From Polytrichum commune (Eukaryota; Streptophyta; Polytrichopsida; Polytrichales; Polytrichaceae), in contig OX485804.1 of NCBI GenBank assembly GCA_950295325.1, positions 7,564,001 through 7,628,000 on the forward strand: a stretch of DNA of 64,000 nucleotides, given 5' to 3'. Below, in pieces: positions 1 through 12,647 of the stretch; position 1 is the first letter of the stretch; each line of letters opens with the position of its first letter. The notes beneath the pieces were generated by a model. The model searched no databases. It was not told the DNA's origin and saw only the letters and a program-made list of their open reading frames with translations. The position numbers and the translations under genes were made by a program.

Positions 1-3000
1 TGGAAATTGCTACAAATTTCAAAGGGGTAAAATTTAGGATAACACAAAAATTGATATATAGGTTAACCCGTAACCGCTCTTGTAAAGGCTGATTCTTGGC
101 TATGATAGTTTGTTAAACATCCTATAGTGAAGTTGTTTGTATGAGAGATTGCACTACCCTGGGGGGGGGGGCTACTTTTGCACACTTAGAAATAATACAT
201 TCAATGTTTTCAGAATTAACCGTTACAACTATTTTACTAACTTGACATGTTGGGACCATGGCACCATCTCAAATGGCCCTTCACACTGTATCCTTTGATA
301 TTTTATTGAATAGACATAATTCTATCCTTACCTAGTTTAAGGATCATCTTATCTAGTTCTATCATTACCTAGTTTAGGGATCGTCTTATCTAGTTTTCCT
401 CCTTAAATGACAAACCACCCACACTTTTTGTCCACCATGCACCTTATTCATGGATCAATGTGAATCAACTACCCAAACTTAGAGGTCAACTTCATGAAAT
501 CGTTTGTTCCGTTGGCATTGTGGAGGCTATGAAGGTGTTTAAAGTATTTTCAATATAATATATGTTATCTACTCTATATTGAAGTTGTTCTTAGAAGGTT
601 TTGAGGTAGAGGGTGACACACAAGAAAATTGTTCAAATTTCATATAATTTGAAGCTCTAGCTTGCCTATTTTATGTTAGAACCTATAGATAAAGACACAA
701 TGAAAATGTTTTCTTCTTATCTTGTCCTCAAAAGAGTTTAGTTTTGAGTTTGATTGTTTTCACTTGGAAACAAGTGAATTAAGTTTGAGAACTTCTTGGG
801 AGCCATGAGGTTGGAGGAACTTGTATGTCTATATCTAGAGTATTTGTTGAAACCATAGAGTTTATGGGTGACACACCAAAGGCAAGATGCACCTCCAAAC
901 ATTGGATGGTTGCCCATGATAACTTTATTGTGTGTAAAGTGTTTTGATTGCATAACATTACTTGGTTGATGAGGTGTGTTCATTTAAGAATAATGAGCTT
1001 GGGTGGGGCCCGCCACTCGTCCCGGTGTCTATGGTGGGTTCCCTAACAAATCACCCAATGTGTTGCCCGGTTGCCCACCTACCCCAGTTCCTTTGGTAGA
1101 ACCCCCAACATAAGTCATGTTGGTCACATTTGAATGACTAGGGTCCTAACGACTAGACACCTAATGATAACCCATGCCTAAAGTATTTCCCATTGGAACA
1201 ATCTAATTGAACTTATTCACATGCCGGTATCTAACATGATTGTTCCAAAATACTTCAAACATGTCCAGGTGTCCCACGGAACAAATCCCCCCTTTTGAGT
1301 AATGTTATATGTTTTCCAATGAGACATGAGATGTCAATTAAGAGTCTTCTATACATCATTCACTTGCTTCATATGATGTGAGATCTATGGAACTAGAAAG
1401 ATGATTAGAATGTACATCACGGATTTTGGTTCATGACAACTACCATGGGCGATGCACTAACACCCCCCCCCCCAAATTTGTTGCTAATATATTGCAACTT
1501 GGCTTATTGATCAAGGATTTCCAAGAGAGGCCCCTCTGTAACATGATCAATGGAAATGAGTAATTTTGATTATAAATGGGGAGACCAACATGTCATCATA
1601 ATTTAAAAGCTTCAGAAATAGATGGTAGCGAGAAAAATTGCTTGGCTTCATGTTGAGTTCCTAAAATGCCATGCCAGTTCAAGATGCGCATTCACACACA
1701 ACCGTTTGATTGGTTTATGGTTCTATTTTTGAGAGATAAAGTGGGACAAGGTGCATTGATGACACCACAACCACACAACTCTACCTTGCCTAACTACAAT
1801 ACAAGGTGTAGTTGGGAGTAGTTGCAATGGTTGAGTTCACTTTCCTTGGTTCCATTTTGTTTGGAATTACTATGTGGCACTGGTAGAGAACTTCAAAGCC
1901 ACAATAATGGGAGAGGATTTTAAGTAAACAATTTACTTTTAGCCTGCCAACCTTTTTTTAAATAAATAAATAAATAGGTATTTGCCTCTACTCCAAAAAT
2001 TTCACCAATAGGAGGCACGGCATTGATGTCAAATCGGCCATTCAACTACAAGAGTACATTGTTGTTTATAGTATTTAGAGTCATGCGCACTATTGGCGAA
2101 CAATCTAAACTAGATGCCTACATGCCTAGTACGCAACAATGACATTGTTTGTCAACATACGCAATACTTCAGAGCGCATAACATGATATATAGCATAACA
2201 CACTAGAGTGCTTGAGACGACGGTTTGACATTTTCGTATACTAGAGGAAGATATTTTTGAGCATGCTATTGCGATGCATCACGTGTCTACAATAAGTGTT
2301 AACACTTATAGACGACTGATTGTACTCGAGGATCATTTGATATGATTCCGGGAAACTAATTCCGGTGTCGAATCGACTTTAAAAATGTAACCTCCGGGAT
2401 GCACACTATTTCGGGGCTTCAATGTTGGATGAATGAGAGGCACACTCATATACGATAAAATAATTCCCTCTCACTCTCTCTCCATAGTACGCTAGTTGTG
2501 TGTAAACTTGGAGAGGGACGCAAATCAAAGCGACCTCTTCAAGGCACCACGAAAAATGGTAACGACTCGGGCGTTGCTTGCATGCGGGAAAAGGACTTGC
2601 TATACATAGGTGCATGAAGGGCAATAATTCGGGAGGAAAAGGGAGCACGCTCTCTATTTATTACCCACGCCCACGCTAACTTTTAAGTGGGCCATTTTCG
2701 GTGCATTGAAAAGCATAAGAGAGTACGGGGACTTGCTTGATGATGTTGCATCATGTTGTTGAGGCCGCTTTAAAGAGCACATATAATGTCGACTTGGAGT
2801 AATTACTCGGACTCGACAATTAAGTAGTCCCTTCGATAGTGACAAGCTTCAACCAAGTTGCCATGCACGCATTTAATCGTAATAAAACCCTATGATGCTA
2901 TTTTGGGGTGTGGGCCATGGGAGTTGTGCCGCCGGGTCGTGTATTTTTCGGTATTTAATTAAGTGAGCTTCAATGACAACAAGTTAGTGTGAAGTGGAGG

Positions 3001-3870
3001 AGAGTGAGTGTGTGTGTGTGTGTGTGTATGGGTTGCACTTGTTGTGTGAAATGAATAATTGAGTGAGTGAGTGAGTGTGAGAGAGAGAGAATAAATGCTG
3101 AGGGGATAAGGTGTTGAATATAAAATTCATATGCACTAAAAGAGAGTCATTAGTAGTGGAGGCTGTGCTTCTTGTGAGTGGGTACTAGAGTAGAGGCGCC
3201 CATAACCGATTGCGTAAGAGGTTTTGTGTCAAGCTTGGAGAAGTGCAAGGAGGTGAATTTTTTTTCCCCATGTAGGAAGATGAAAATCAAGCGGACTGTA
3301 ATTTTATTGGTAATTTTATTCTTTGAATTGAAATTACTGTGAATATTTTAATCTAAAAGTTGGTTTGATCATACTACCAATGTCGAGAGTCTGTCATAAC
3401 TGTTTCATTTTAGATGTTTGTCCTTCCTCATTGTAGTGCTCAAAACCACGACACGTGTCATGGCACTATTGGTTCCGGCCCGATCGAAAGTTAATCCCAA
3501 CCTGATTGGAAATTCAATCTCAGCTTGATTGAGCTTGCCGTATCCTATAATTGGGGTCTTGATTGGGAATAGACACCTCTACTATACTAGTGACAAGATG
3601 CTTCAAGCAGTCCATTTCAAGTTTGCTCAACCTACACACAAGGGAGGGTGCTAAGTTACCGATTTCTTACTCACACAATGCGTTAATGTCACCTATTCTT
3701 GCGTTGTAAGTAAGGTTGACGTGTGGACTTGATTTTCTCTCCAAATTAGTAGGTTTTGTTTTGAGTTGAAAAGGTGTGTGTGAAAGTCCTTGAGCTCGTG
3801 TCATCATATTTGGACTAGTTCATCAACGAGAGGAGAGTGGATGATGAGTCTTAGGAGCGGCAAGTCAGCG
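1..3870. other. Intergenic AT-rich DNA, no gene recognised
   Basis: All open frames are short, lack recognisable domains and lie in AT-rich sequence. The stretch holds an 11-base G run at 161-171, an 11-base C run at 1463-1473, and an AAAT microsatellite near 1963-1976. I could not assign any part of it to a known transposon family. Confidence 0.6.
3005..3092. repeat. Compound microsatellite (GT)n, GAGT and GA
   Basis: A run of GT dinucleotides at about 3009-3027 is followed by several GAGT units and a GA run at about 3060-3090. It is visible directly as simple repetition and carries no coding potential. Confidence 0.85.
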
Positions 3871-5191
3871 GAGGATGATATCCTACCCCCTGCGAGCCTT
3901 TTGGGGGGGGGGGGGGGGTAGATTCGGGTAGGGGCATCTGCCCCACAAAGAAGCCGAAATATTCTAGACCCGCCCGAAAACTTCTGCCTGCCCTGCCCAA
4001 CTTCCAAAAAAACCATTGCCCTTGCATTCTTGCAGGCCACTTCTCCACAAATCCCATATTGAGTGCATTTCATCTCCAAGGTCCAAAATCCAATAAATAT
4101 GTTCACTTCCATTGAGTAAATAAGCAATTGACTAGAAAACCGACAATCAAGCATGTAATTAACTTGGAAGTAAAAAAATATTACAAAACCCTCATTAGCA
4201 CCGAGGTTATAAGTTTGTGACTATCGATTGAAAGGGTCTTTGTCATTCTACAATGGAACTAAAATTAGGTTTAATAAAATCTTAGTATGTTTATTTTATA
4301 ATAGTTTAGTTGATACATTCTACTTTCACAAAGTATTCATACACACTCAAACTAAGTAAGTGTGATTATCTGTAATTAAGTCTAAAAATCCTAATTAATC
4401 CTAATGAAGCCCAATCAAATCAGAAAGTATGCTTATCAAATCAAATAAGCGTAATTAATTATAAAATGCACTTAATCGTTATTTAATCTAGATATGAGGA
4501 ATGATGTGCTTAATTACACTTGTTTAGGCTTCATTACACTTAATTGGGCTGAATGCACTTACTTGCACTTAATCAGGCTCAATTAGCTCAAATGTGTATG
4601 AATACTTGTAGAAACCTAGGCCTTGCACAAAATTACCTTCTAATATGCTTATTTAGACTTAATTACACATAAACACACTTAATTAGTCTGAGTGTGTATG
4701 AATACTTTGTGAAAGTAGAAGGTGTCAACTAAACTATTTAAAAATAAACATACTAAAATTTTATTGAATCTAAGTTTAGTTCCACTTTAGAATGACAAAG
4801 ACCCTTTCAATGGTAAGTCGCAAAATTATAACATCAGTGCTAATGAGGGTTTTGTATTTATTTTTACTTTTTACTTTTTACTTCCAAGTTAATTACATGC
4901 TTGATTGTTAGTTTCACTTCAAAAATGAAATCCCATTCAATTGCTTATTTACTCAATGGAAGTGAACATTTATATTGGATTTTGGACCTTGGAGATGAAA
5001 TGCACTCAATATGGGATTTGTGGAGAAGTGGCCTTAAAGAATGCAAGGGCAATGGGGGTTTTTTGGAAGTCGAGCAGGATGGGCAAAAGTTTTCGGGCGG
5101 GTCCAAAAAATCCCGGTTTCTTTGTGGGGCAGCTGCCCCTGCCTGAATCTACCTCCCCTGAAAGGCTCGTAGGGGGTAGGATATCGTCCTC
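3871..5191. mobile_element. Foldback element with about 520-bp inverted arms
   Basis: The left arm (about 3871-4386) and right arm (about 4665-5191) are near-perfect reverse complements. The outer ends read GAGGATGATATCCTACCCCC on the left and the complement of GAGGACGATATCCTACCCCC on the right. The match continues through the segments around 4030-4130 and 4915-5040 and inward to the motif TTTCACAAAGTATTCATACA and its complement. The roughly 280-bp centre is AT-rich. No transposase frame is present, so this is a non-autonomous foldback or long-TIR element. The left arm carries a 16-base G run where the right arm has only a short G-rich stretch. I did not find a convincing target-site duplication, so the exact ends are uncertain. 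Confidence 0.8.
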
Positions 5192-7660
5192 CCAAGCCAT
5201 CCACCTACTCGAGTTGGTATTAGTCATAACCTGTCAATTCATAGACAAAATATATTGGATAATATCATAGCTCCATGGATGGAAGATTAGGACAAGTTCT
5301 TTAACCCTTGTGCCCTTGGATGAGCAATCAGTAGTGTTCATCAGTTCCCATGGGTCCCAAAAAAGTAGACATATCCACTTATCTGCTGCCAACCAATACA
5401 AATGTGCCGCTTCTAAAAAGCATGTAGATTTAAACTCTAGAAGGCTCCCATGGTACCCAAGTTTGGGATGGTCAAAAGGGGATGGTTGCCATGGTATTGA
5501 GGCTTGTAGCCTAGTGATAATGGCTAGTGTATGTATAGATCATGTAATATTCTAGACCTTTGTTGGGTGTCTCCAGCATGATTGGTCATCGTTCCAGAGT
5601 GAACATACTATCAAGAGGCCTCTTAGCACCATCATCACATCCTAGTCTTGAGGAAGGACCCCTAGGGTTTGCGTAAGGAGTCATGGATGAGGTGATTGTT
5701 GAATATCAAACGGCGGTAGGTGTCATCCAACATGGTAGGGGGCAAGGCCTTCAATCCTTATTTAGAAACTTTAGGACCTTGTGGGAGGATTCTCTTGTCA
5801 AGCATGATTCTAAAGTCCTTGTCCAATATAGCACCTTTATAGCATTTGATTGGGCCGCCATTTCAAATACAAACCCATGAACATAAAATCACCTATTCTG
5901 GGCGTTTTTTTGTGAGTTTAGGTACTATAATGAGCCAATGTATATTCCAATTATCTTTTTACTTAAGCAATTCAAAGTTGATTTGGAAGCCATGCATCTC
6001 AAAATACATTAATTGTATTTTGTAAATTACATAATTTATGGGTAAAATGTTCCATGATCCTTTGTACTACACATGCGCATCGATTTGTGCTACCCATCTT
6101 GGTCATGTCCTAGCTTTTGCATGGCATAAAGTTCCCCTTGAATACCATACTATGGTCTTGCCTAGCACCTTTTCATTGTGGGACCACAAGTTACATGCCA
6201 TGCTTGCTTTCAATGACTTACATACAGTTCATTAAAGTGTAACATTGGCAAGCCCATGGCCTTACCAATGTTTGAGTCCCCACTCAATCATTGATATCAT
6301 GATGTGCTACATGATGGGCTTGCCATGAGTGCACATAGGTCATCCTATGCCTCCACTTGCTCTCAATACTTATAATAAATTATTACTATTATTATTTTGA
6401 GGGGGGGGGGGGGCATTTAACATATGCTTTGAATCCATTCTACCTTAATTTAAGGTGTGCACAACACGTCACAAATAAAATAGGTGCACATACCATATGC
6501 CATTTTGTTGATGTTGAAACCCACTTGCATGTCATGTCAGGTCCCTATTCCAAAATTGAATTCGTTAGCATTAGTGACCCCGTTCCCATGCTAGAGTGTT
6601 TTAGCAGAACAAAACAAGGTCCCTACTTCAAAACAAAAAATAAAGTGTTCCCAACCACATGGCTCAAGTGCAAACGTGTGATTGCTTGAGTGCAAAGGAG
6701 AGAGTAACCCCTTATATGTGTGCAAACAACCGCCTTTCAATTCTCAAGAATCTACGTGTTGTGATGACTAACCTACTTGATGGCCCACCTTCCATCACAA
6801 GGAATCAAATGTTGCATCTAAATATGCAATATGCCTTACATGTTATACATTATAACATCAATAGGCATGAGATATGCCCACAATTCAAAATTGTAATTCA
6901 CATAGACAAATACATGCGATCGCCGATTTACAAGCTACAAGAGCAACACAAAGACATACAATATATCTTGAATTCATGTACTGATAGCTCTTACCTCAAA
7001 TTAATCCCTGGCCTTACAAATAATACATAATGATATCTTTTCACTTGTATATAATACATGATTTGTAAAGGTAGATTTGATGCAAACTTATTTCTATTAT
7101 TTGGTTTGTTTAGTAAAGCAATACTTGATCTTTAGTTCTCTTATTCCCCCTTCCCACTCGACTTTAGCTTAGCCTAAAAGTTTGTTCTTAAAACACGGCC
7201 TTCACACCATTGACGCTATCTAGTCCTAAGCTTAGTTGGCAAAGGACGTGACATGGTTTGAAAGCGGAGGTTTCAAGCTTCAAGTACCAACCCTCTCATC
7301 ATTACCTACATATGAGGCAAGAATGTAGGACCTTTAAAAGTGTCACCTCCGACCCTTGTCATTGGTTGCTTTTAATTTTAGCTATGACGGCACGAGGAGC
7401 TCCATTGACAAAAGAAAAGAAAACAATGGTAAGAGCAAGCCCACCCATCATGTGTTTGCATATGCATTCACACGTTTCCATCCACAATGCATATGCGAAT
7501 GTGGGATAGTGAGGTTAACCATGCCTACAAACGCCATCCAGATTGGACTTTTTTTGCAAAACTCCTTGCATATGTGAGAGATATGCATGGAGGGTTATAT
7601 ATAATACGACAAGATGTTTTTCAACCTCTTTCCTACTTATTTTTGCTAGTTATAGTTACA
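5192..7660. other. Intergenic DNA, no gene recognised
   Basis: Short open frames occur on both strands but none resembles a known protein, and none has convincing splice-site context. A 13-base G run lies at 6401-6413 after an AT-rich TTATTA stretch. Nothing else is supported here. Confidence 0.55.
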
Positions 7661-7669
7661 TAGTTACAG

Positions 7670-8115
7670 ATGAAGAAGCAGTTGAGTTTGAGAAATAACT
7701 GGTTGAAGTTCAAGACTTCAGGAAAATTACCCATCGCCAGATGAAGCAGAGGAACATTAGAAATAATTAGTTGAGGTTTAGCGGTTCAGGGAAACTACCC
7801 TTCACAGATGAGCCGGTTGAGTTTGAGAAATAACTGGTTGAAGATCAAGACTTTGGGGAAATTAACAGGGAGGTTTTTGAACATTATCGGTAAAAAGCCT
7901 ACTGTTTCCAAGTCCAACTGGATACATATTGTGATCTTTTGGTTTCTCTTCATTCAATTGAGGTATATTCCATGAATTCCTCTAAACTGATGGGTGGTCT
8001 TCCTGAACTCCTAAACCTCAACCGGTTATCTCTCAAACTCAACCAGTTCATCTGCCATGGGAAATTTTCCCGAACTCCTAAACCTCAACCGGTTATTTTT
8101 AAACTAAATTATTTG
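7670..8115. repeat. Tandem plus inverted repeat cluster
   Basis: A unit of about 125 bp containing GAGTTTGAGAAATAACTGG is present twice in direct orientation (about 7685 and 7825). Related sequence is then repeated in inverted orientation at about 7990-8110, for example TCTCAAACTCAACCAGTTC. A single further related fragment lies near 49803-49865. The cluster could fold into a long hairpin. There is no coding content. Confidence 0.6.
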
Positions 8116-9521
8116 GTTGCAATGCAAGATGAGTGGTAGTCTTGCGTGGGTCTAAATCTACATCTTGGATGAAGGCCACTTTTTGTCCCTGAATGAAGAT
8201 CTAGGCATGACTGGGCTTTGCTCTAAGATAGATTAGTAGTTAGGCAATTGGGGTTGGAACAAAAACTATCCAACATATCATTGCTCGATAAATAAAACAA
8301 TGAAAATGTGTGAAAGCTATTTGACTGAAACCTATTCGAAAATCTCACAAGTAGATTCTAGTAGAGAGCTTTACCCGGTTTCTAGGAAAGACTTTGGTTA
8401 TTTGGTAAAGCCATGTGAGGATGGGTTTAGTTCTTTCTTTGCTGTAGTTGTCTTAGTTCTTCTCTTTGCTGAAAGAAGCCAACTTTTAGTGTAATCACAA
8501 GTTATCATATCTTATTTCATTGGTTTTATGAGCTATTTATAGTCTAGTAGATCCACAATAATATATGGGTTGCTCACCAACTCGATGATAGCCGGCATAG
8601 TTTTACTTACTGGACATGGTGGGTAGATATAGAAGTCACCTCATTTTAGGAAGAAAACACCTGGGTGATGGCATAACCTTTTATTTGCACCAATACTCAT
8701 ACCCTCAACTTACATCCAGATAGTGCAATGCAGGCTTCTAGGTCTCATAGTGGCCCCTTCCTGGCCAGTCACAAAATCAGATCAGATTTCCATCCAGGCT
8801 ATGCCACTACTCATGCCAACATATGCTTTGAGAAGCCATCATTTGAACAATACAAGCGATTTTGCACCTCAAGGTTCATGACATCTTCTGTTTTGCCTCG
8901 TACAGTTGAGGTCATTGCTTTCCAAGATTCTCAATGTAGAAATGACTGTCAAGACTACCTAATAAGATGTCTTGCACTATCACCAAAAGATGTCTTAGTC
9001 AGCTTCACATTCATAAGTGCTCTTTAATCTCTAAAAGATTTGCAAGAGGAACTCTGATGTCTAAAATCTATGCAATGCTTAGTGTCTTCATATGTAATGA
9101 AGACCTCATATTTTTGACACCCAAAGAGGCATACACTACCTAATTATTCTTCCATAACTATATCAATGCATATGAAACTTGAAATGCCAATATCCATGAT
9201 TCGCAATTGCTAAACAAATCCTGATCCAATTCACCAACTAAATGCTTCTGGAGTTAGCTCAGTAATCGATGCATCTCTAGGCATACAACGAGGATACAAG
9301 AAAAGGAAAAGATACAGTTGATCAAATCTTTCATACTGTAAGTGCTGTGCCAAGCAACCCAAGTTCGCAAACTAAAAAGTTGGTGGATAAAAAATTCAGG
9401 TGCACCCGTTCATCCATTCCTTCAGCTCAAATTCAAATGAATGCCAGAATAACATTGTAAACCTCAGATGCAGGTCCAAAACACTCGACCTGTCATTGTT
9501 GCAAGTGTTCTGTTCATCTCA
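8116..9521. other. Non-repetitive stretch, no gene assigned
   Basis: Base composition is more gene-like than in the flanking repeats. A plus-strand open frame of 99 codons at 8728-9027 has no recognisable domain. The minus strand could be the decayed 3' part of the FKBP-like relict that ends near 9844, but I could not find TPR motifs there. Confidence 0.4.
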
Positions 9522-9650
9522 CTAAATGCCAGGGGCACTAGCTTGCAAGTAACCTATTCCATAAGCAGCTGTATCCATGGTCACTGAATCAACTTCAACA
9601 ATCTTCACTGTTGTGTCATTTACTGCTCCCTCTACCTTGGCCACCGGTTT
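9522..9650 (-). CDS. Possible orphan terminal exon (43 codons)
   Basis: On the minus strand an AG acceptor at 9651-9652 precedes 42 open codons starting KPVAKVEGAVNDTTVKIVEV and ending in TAG at 9522-9524. The coding look is good for its length, but I do not recognise the product and see no upstream partner exon. It may be a chance frame or a relict belonging to the decayed FKBP gene on the same strand. Confidence 0.2.
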   Translation of the reverse strand, partial: KPVAKVEGAVNDTTVKIVEVDSVTMDTAAYGIGYLQASAPGI

Positions 9651-9843
9651 CTATCAACCCACAAAACCAATTTTGTTACCTACAACAACAATTCAAACTC
9701 ATCTTGACAATACCCAAGCTGCATAACATGTAACGAACTCGTGTAATCTTAGCAAGTCCGTCTTCCATACTCTTATCTACCCAACTGTGACTCTGTAGCT
9801 TACCAACGCACAGCATTCATTCATGAATAATCCATCTATGCAA

Positions 9844-11160
9844 CTAATTCCACAGCTTTTCTACAGCTTCCAATTTGCTGAGGAGATCAAACATGTTCCA
9901 GTGCAGCTTCATATCTTTCTTATTCTTTTCCACTTGATTTCCTTCAACAATTTGTATTCCACAACTAACACTCGCCTCTGGGGGTCTGATTCCACAGCTT
10001 TCTTGACGTCTATCACTTTCGTGGTATAAAGTTCCGACGTATCCCTGACCTATCCTAAATAGGGCTTTGACATTTGTTAATTCCAGCTCCAAAACATATT
10101 TACCACAGTGCATTTCTCCCCCCAATCCTGTTCCTTTCATCTCAAAAATCATTCCATCTTCCAACTTGCCCACGTATCTCACTGCAAATATGTTTTCAAC
10201 ATTTCAATTATAGATAATAAAGTGTGATGGATTGATTCTAGGTGACCAGAGCCCAAAGCATTGACAGTAAGCCAGGAAAACAGTTGGTCACTGCAGAATC
10301 ACAACCTTCCACATTCAACTCCAAAAACCAGCTCAACCCCTACAACTCTTCAGTACGGTTCTTCGAAAGAGGCCCACAGTTCTAGGGTTGAAAAGGGCCA
10401 TATGGGAAAAGTTGGCTCACATTCCCGTGATGATCCCAATATCGGCCTTTCCGGAACCCGATCCAGCCTCACAAACCTTCTTAATCTCTTTTCCATCTGA
10501 CTAATCTCCTCCTAGTTTCCACGACATCACTTCCAGTTCAATGAGAAAATTGGCCTCCCACGGAATGACGCCGCAATCTTTAGTAGGTCCTCGTCCTCTG
10601 GCTACGAAACCATCTGTCACACAAAATCAGAACCACACGTCTCATCGAAACGTACACACTTTTACAACTGCTGGTAACGACATCGAGCATCCCACTCCAG
10701 GTAGATGTCTCAGAGAACATGATACAAGTACAGAAGAACCTGGAAAGCATCCTCCGACGCTCACATTCAAGTCTTGTAACTCTTCATCTCTACCACGATC
10801 CACATCCAGATAACACCAGCACTGTGCACTGTACACTTACATTCAGGTTTCCCTGTAAGGAGGACTATCTCTTCCTTCTTCATGGTCTCCACGGGAATGC
10901 TCGATGCAGGTAAAGAATCCTGTTCCAAACAAAACAACCATGTTCAGCAATGCACTGGATGAACTAAAAATCGGTACGATCATAACCAAAAATCTTGAAA
11001 ATGCAACACACAAATGTGACCAGCACTTTAGAGCCACTGGAGGACGTCACCTCCGGCAGCAGTTCTACACGCATTGCCAAACTAGGTAGCCGGATGACAA
11101 CACACACCATCTTCCAATGCCGGTTTCGGGAGGCTTGCTCAAAACTCTTCCGCCCTGCAG
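9844..11160 (-). pseudogene. Decayed multi-domain FKBP-type peptidyl-prolyl isomerase (ROF1/FKBP62-like)
   Basis: Three collinear minus-strand pieces match successive parts of plant multi-FKBP-TPR immunophilins. The piece at 10836-10907 encodes PVETMKKEEIVLLTGKPEC, the conserved core of an FKBP domain. The piece at 10436-10690 matches the end of the next domain through ELEVMSWK and the linker SDGKEIKKV, but has in-frame stops after VCTFR, DVWF and LGGD. The piece at 9844-10179 follows a preserved acceptor (TTTGCAG) and encodes RYVGKLEDGMIFEMKGTG, a degraded core, PPEASVSCGIQIV and a W-x-M linker like the one before the TPR domain. Family members act as chaperone-type prolyl isomerases. The stops, frame changes and missing TPR region say this copy is dead. 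It sits 70-100 bp downstream of the trihelix gene on the same strand. Confidence 0.72.
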
Positions 11161-11231
11161 CTTTGCGAGATTTTCCGTCTACCGATGCATGACGACGAAG
11201 TGCCGCATGGGATAGGGAGTCTTCGTTGTTA

Positions 11232-12647
11232 TTATTGCGCTTTCTCTGATCGCCCGAGTATTGGAATCAGAGGACCATAGTACACGCTGGTGCGACGATC
11301 GCGCTTGCCCTCCGTCACATCCTTGAACTCCTGTATCAGCTTGTCCCACTTCTCTCTGCACTGCTTCCCGTCGCGCTTGATTCCCTGCGCAGACAGGCAC
11401 CCGCCAATCTCCTCCCACAGTGGCGCCTTGCGCATTTGCTTCAGAAACCGGACGTCCATCTCGCCTCGCAGTTTGATCAGTTGCAGCACCTCCGCCCGTT
11501 TCCAATTCTTGTCCCGCTGCCTGCAAACGCTCGATCGCTTCGCCACGATTTCTGGGCTACTCACCACGGCCGGGGCTGGCTTCGGCGCCTCCGGCATTCT
11601 CACGCCGATGGGGTCGCCCACCAGTTTGTGCGTCAGCACCAACAAGGCATTGTTCAGCAGGTCGCGCTGCGCTCGCTCCTCCGCCCTCCACTTGTCTTCC
11701 TTCTCCTGCCGCTTCTGCTCCTTTTCTTCCATGGATTCCAGAAATTCTCTGAAAATGTTCTGCTGACGCGTCAGGAGCGTCTCCAACGTCCTCTCCACTG
11801 CTGCCGCCATGTCAGCCACGGGGCTTTTGTGCTCCGCTCCTCCTCCTCGTGCCTTCTTCCTGCTGGGTCCCTCGGTGTCCTCGTACACTGCGGAGTCCAA
11901 TCCTTCCTTCTCCGTCGCCGGACTCCCTCCCTCCAGCACCGTGCCCTGGGGTAATTCCGCGGCCGATTCCGTCAACCCTTCCTTGTGCTGCCCGCTGCTG
12001 CAAACATCCCCTTCCATTCCCGCGCGCTCCCGCTTCATGTTCGTCGTGGACTTCCCAGTCATGAGCAGCATCAGTTCGTCGTAGAAGGGATTCTCCTTCT
12101 GGGGTTTCAGCCCGTCGCGAACATCTTTGTACCCGGCCATGAGTTTCTCCCACTTCACACTGCAACTCCTGGCATCTCGGAACATGTGTTCTCCTCGAAG
12201 CATGTTCTCCCGCTGCAAGGTCTCCGCAATCTCCCACCACAGCTCCGTCTTCTTGCTCGTCTTCTGCCACCGAGGCTCTATCTGCGTGCGCAAGCGAATG
12301 AGCTGCTGCGTCTCCTCCACTGTCCAGTTCTTGCTCCTCCGTCGAAGATCCCTCGCCCGCCCTCGCTCCCCCTCTTCTTGCTCCTCTCCCCACACGCCTC
12401 CTCCTCCTCTTTCCTCCGTGTCCGTCATCTCCTCTACTTCCCGTCTACAGAACTCCCCCGACAGCGCAACAGCCCGCATGGCGCTCGGATTCCCAGACAA
12501 CACCTGCGCCTGCTGCTGCTGCCGCTCCTCCTCCGACAGCCCCTCTGCTGCTTCCACCGGGGACACGTGCTCCTCCGCTATCTGTATCGAATGAAACAAC
12601 GGTGGCTCCGGTACCGTAATCTCGCCCTCCGGCCCGCTCTCCATCAT
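11232..12647 (-). CDS. GT-2-like trihelix transcription factor, two DNA-binding domains
   Basis: This is an intact 471-residue intronless frame starting at tandem Met codons (MMESGPEGE). Residues about 106-176 form the first trihelix (SANT/MADF-like) domain, with NWTVEETQQLIRLR, LWWEIAETL and CSVKWEKLMAGYKDV. Residues about 380-446 form the second, with NWKRAEVLQLIKLR, LWEEIGGCL and CREKWDKLIQEFKDV. Between them lie a basic KKAR stretch near 264 and a charged, probably coiled-coil segment (about 280-345). Two trihelix domains flanking a central helix is the GT-2/GTL1 layout. Such proteins bind GT-rich promoter elements in the nucleus. The N-terminal 100 residues are acidic and glutamine/glycine-rich. 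Sequence here is clearly more GC-rich than the surroundings, as expected for coding DNA. Target genes cannot be inferred. Confidence 0.9.
   Translation of the reverse strand: MMESGPEGEITVPEPPLFHSIQIAEEHVSPVEAAEGLSEEERQQQQAQVLSGNPSAMRAVALSGEFCRREVEEMTDTEERGGGGVWGEEQEEGERGRARDLRRRSKNWTVEETQQLIRLRTQIEPRWQKTSKKTELWWEIAETLQRENMLRGEHMFRDARSCSVKWEKLMAGYKDVRDGLKPQKENPFYDELMLLMTGKSTTNMKRERAGMEGDVCSSGQHKEGLTESAAELPQGTVLEGGSPATEKEGLDSAVYEDTEGPSRKKARGGGAEHKSPVADMAAAVERTLETLLTRQQNIFREFLESMEEKEQKRQEKEDKWRAEERAQRDLLNNALLVLTHKLVGDPIGVRMPEAPKPAPAVVSSPEIVAKRSSVCRQRDKNWKRAEVLQLIKLRGEMDVRFLKQMRKAPLWEEIGGCLSAQGIKRDGKQCREKWDKLIQEFKDVTEGKRDRRTSVYYGPLIPILGRSEKAQ

Noticed and set aside
3804-5270. Two similar open frames of about 110 residues on opposite strands, looking like a duplicated gene
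   Set aside because: They are the same sequence read in the two inverted arms of the foldback element and resemble no protein family.
9950-10150. TPR-like reading (LELTNVKALFRIGQGYVG) inside the FKBP relict, suggesting a scrambled domain order
   Set aside because: The same stretch aligns better, with the right spacing, to the degraded core of an FKBP domain between its start and its PP-x-A-x-V end, so no rearrangement is needed.
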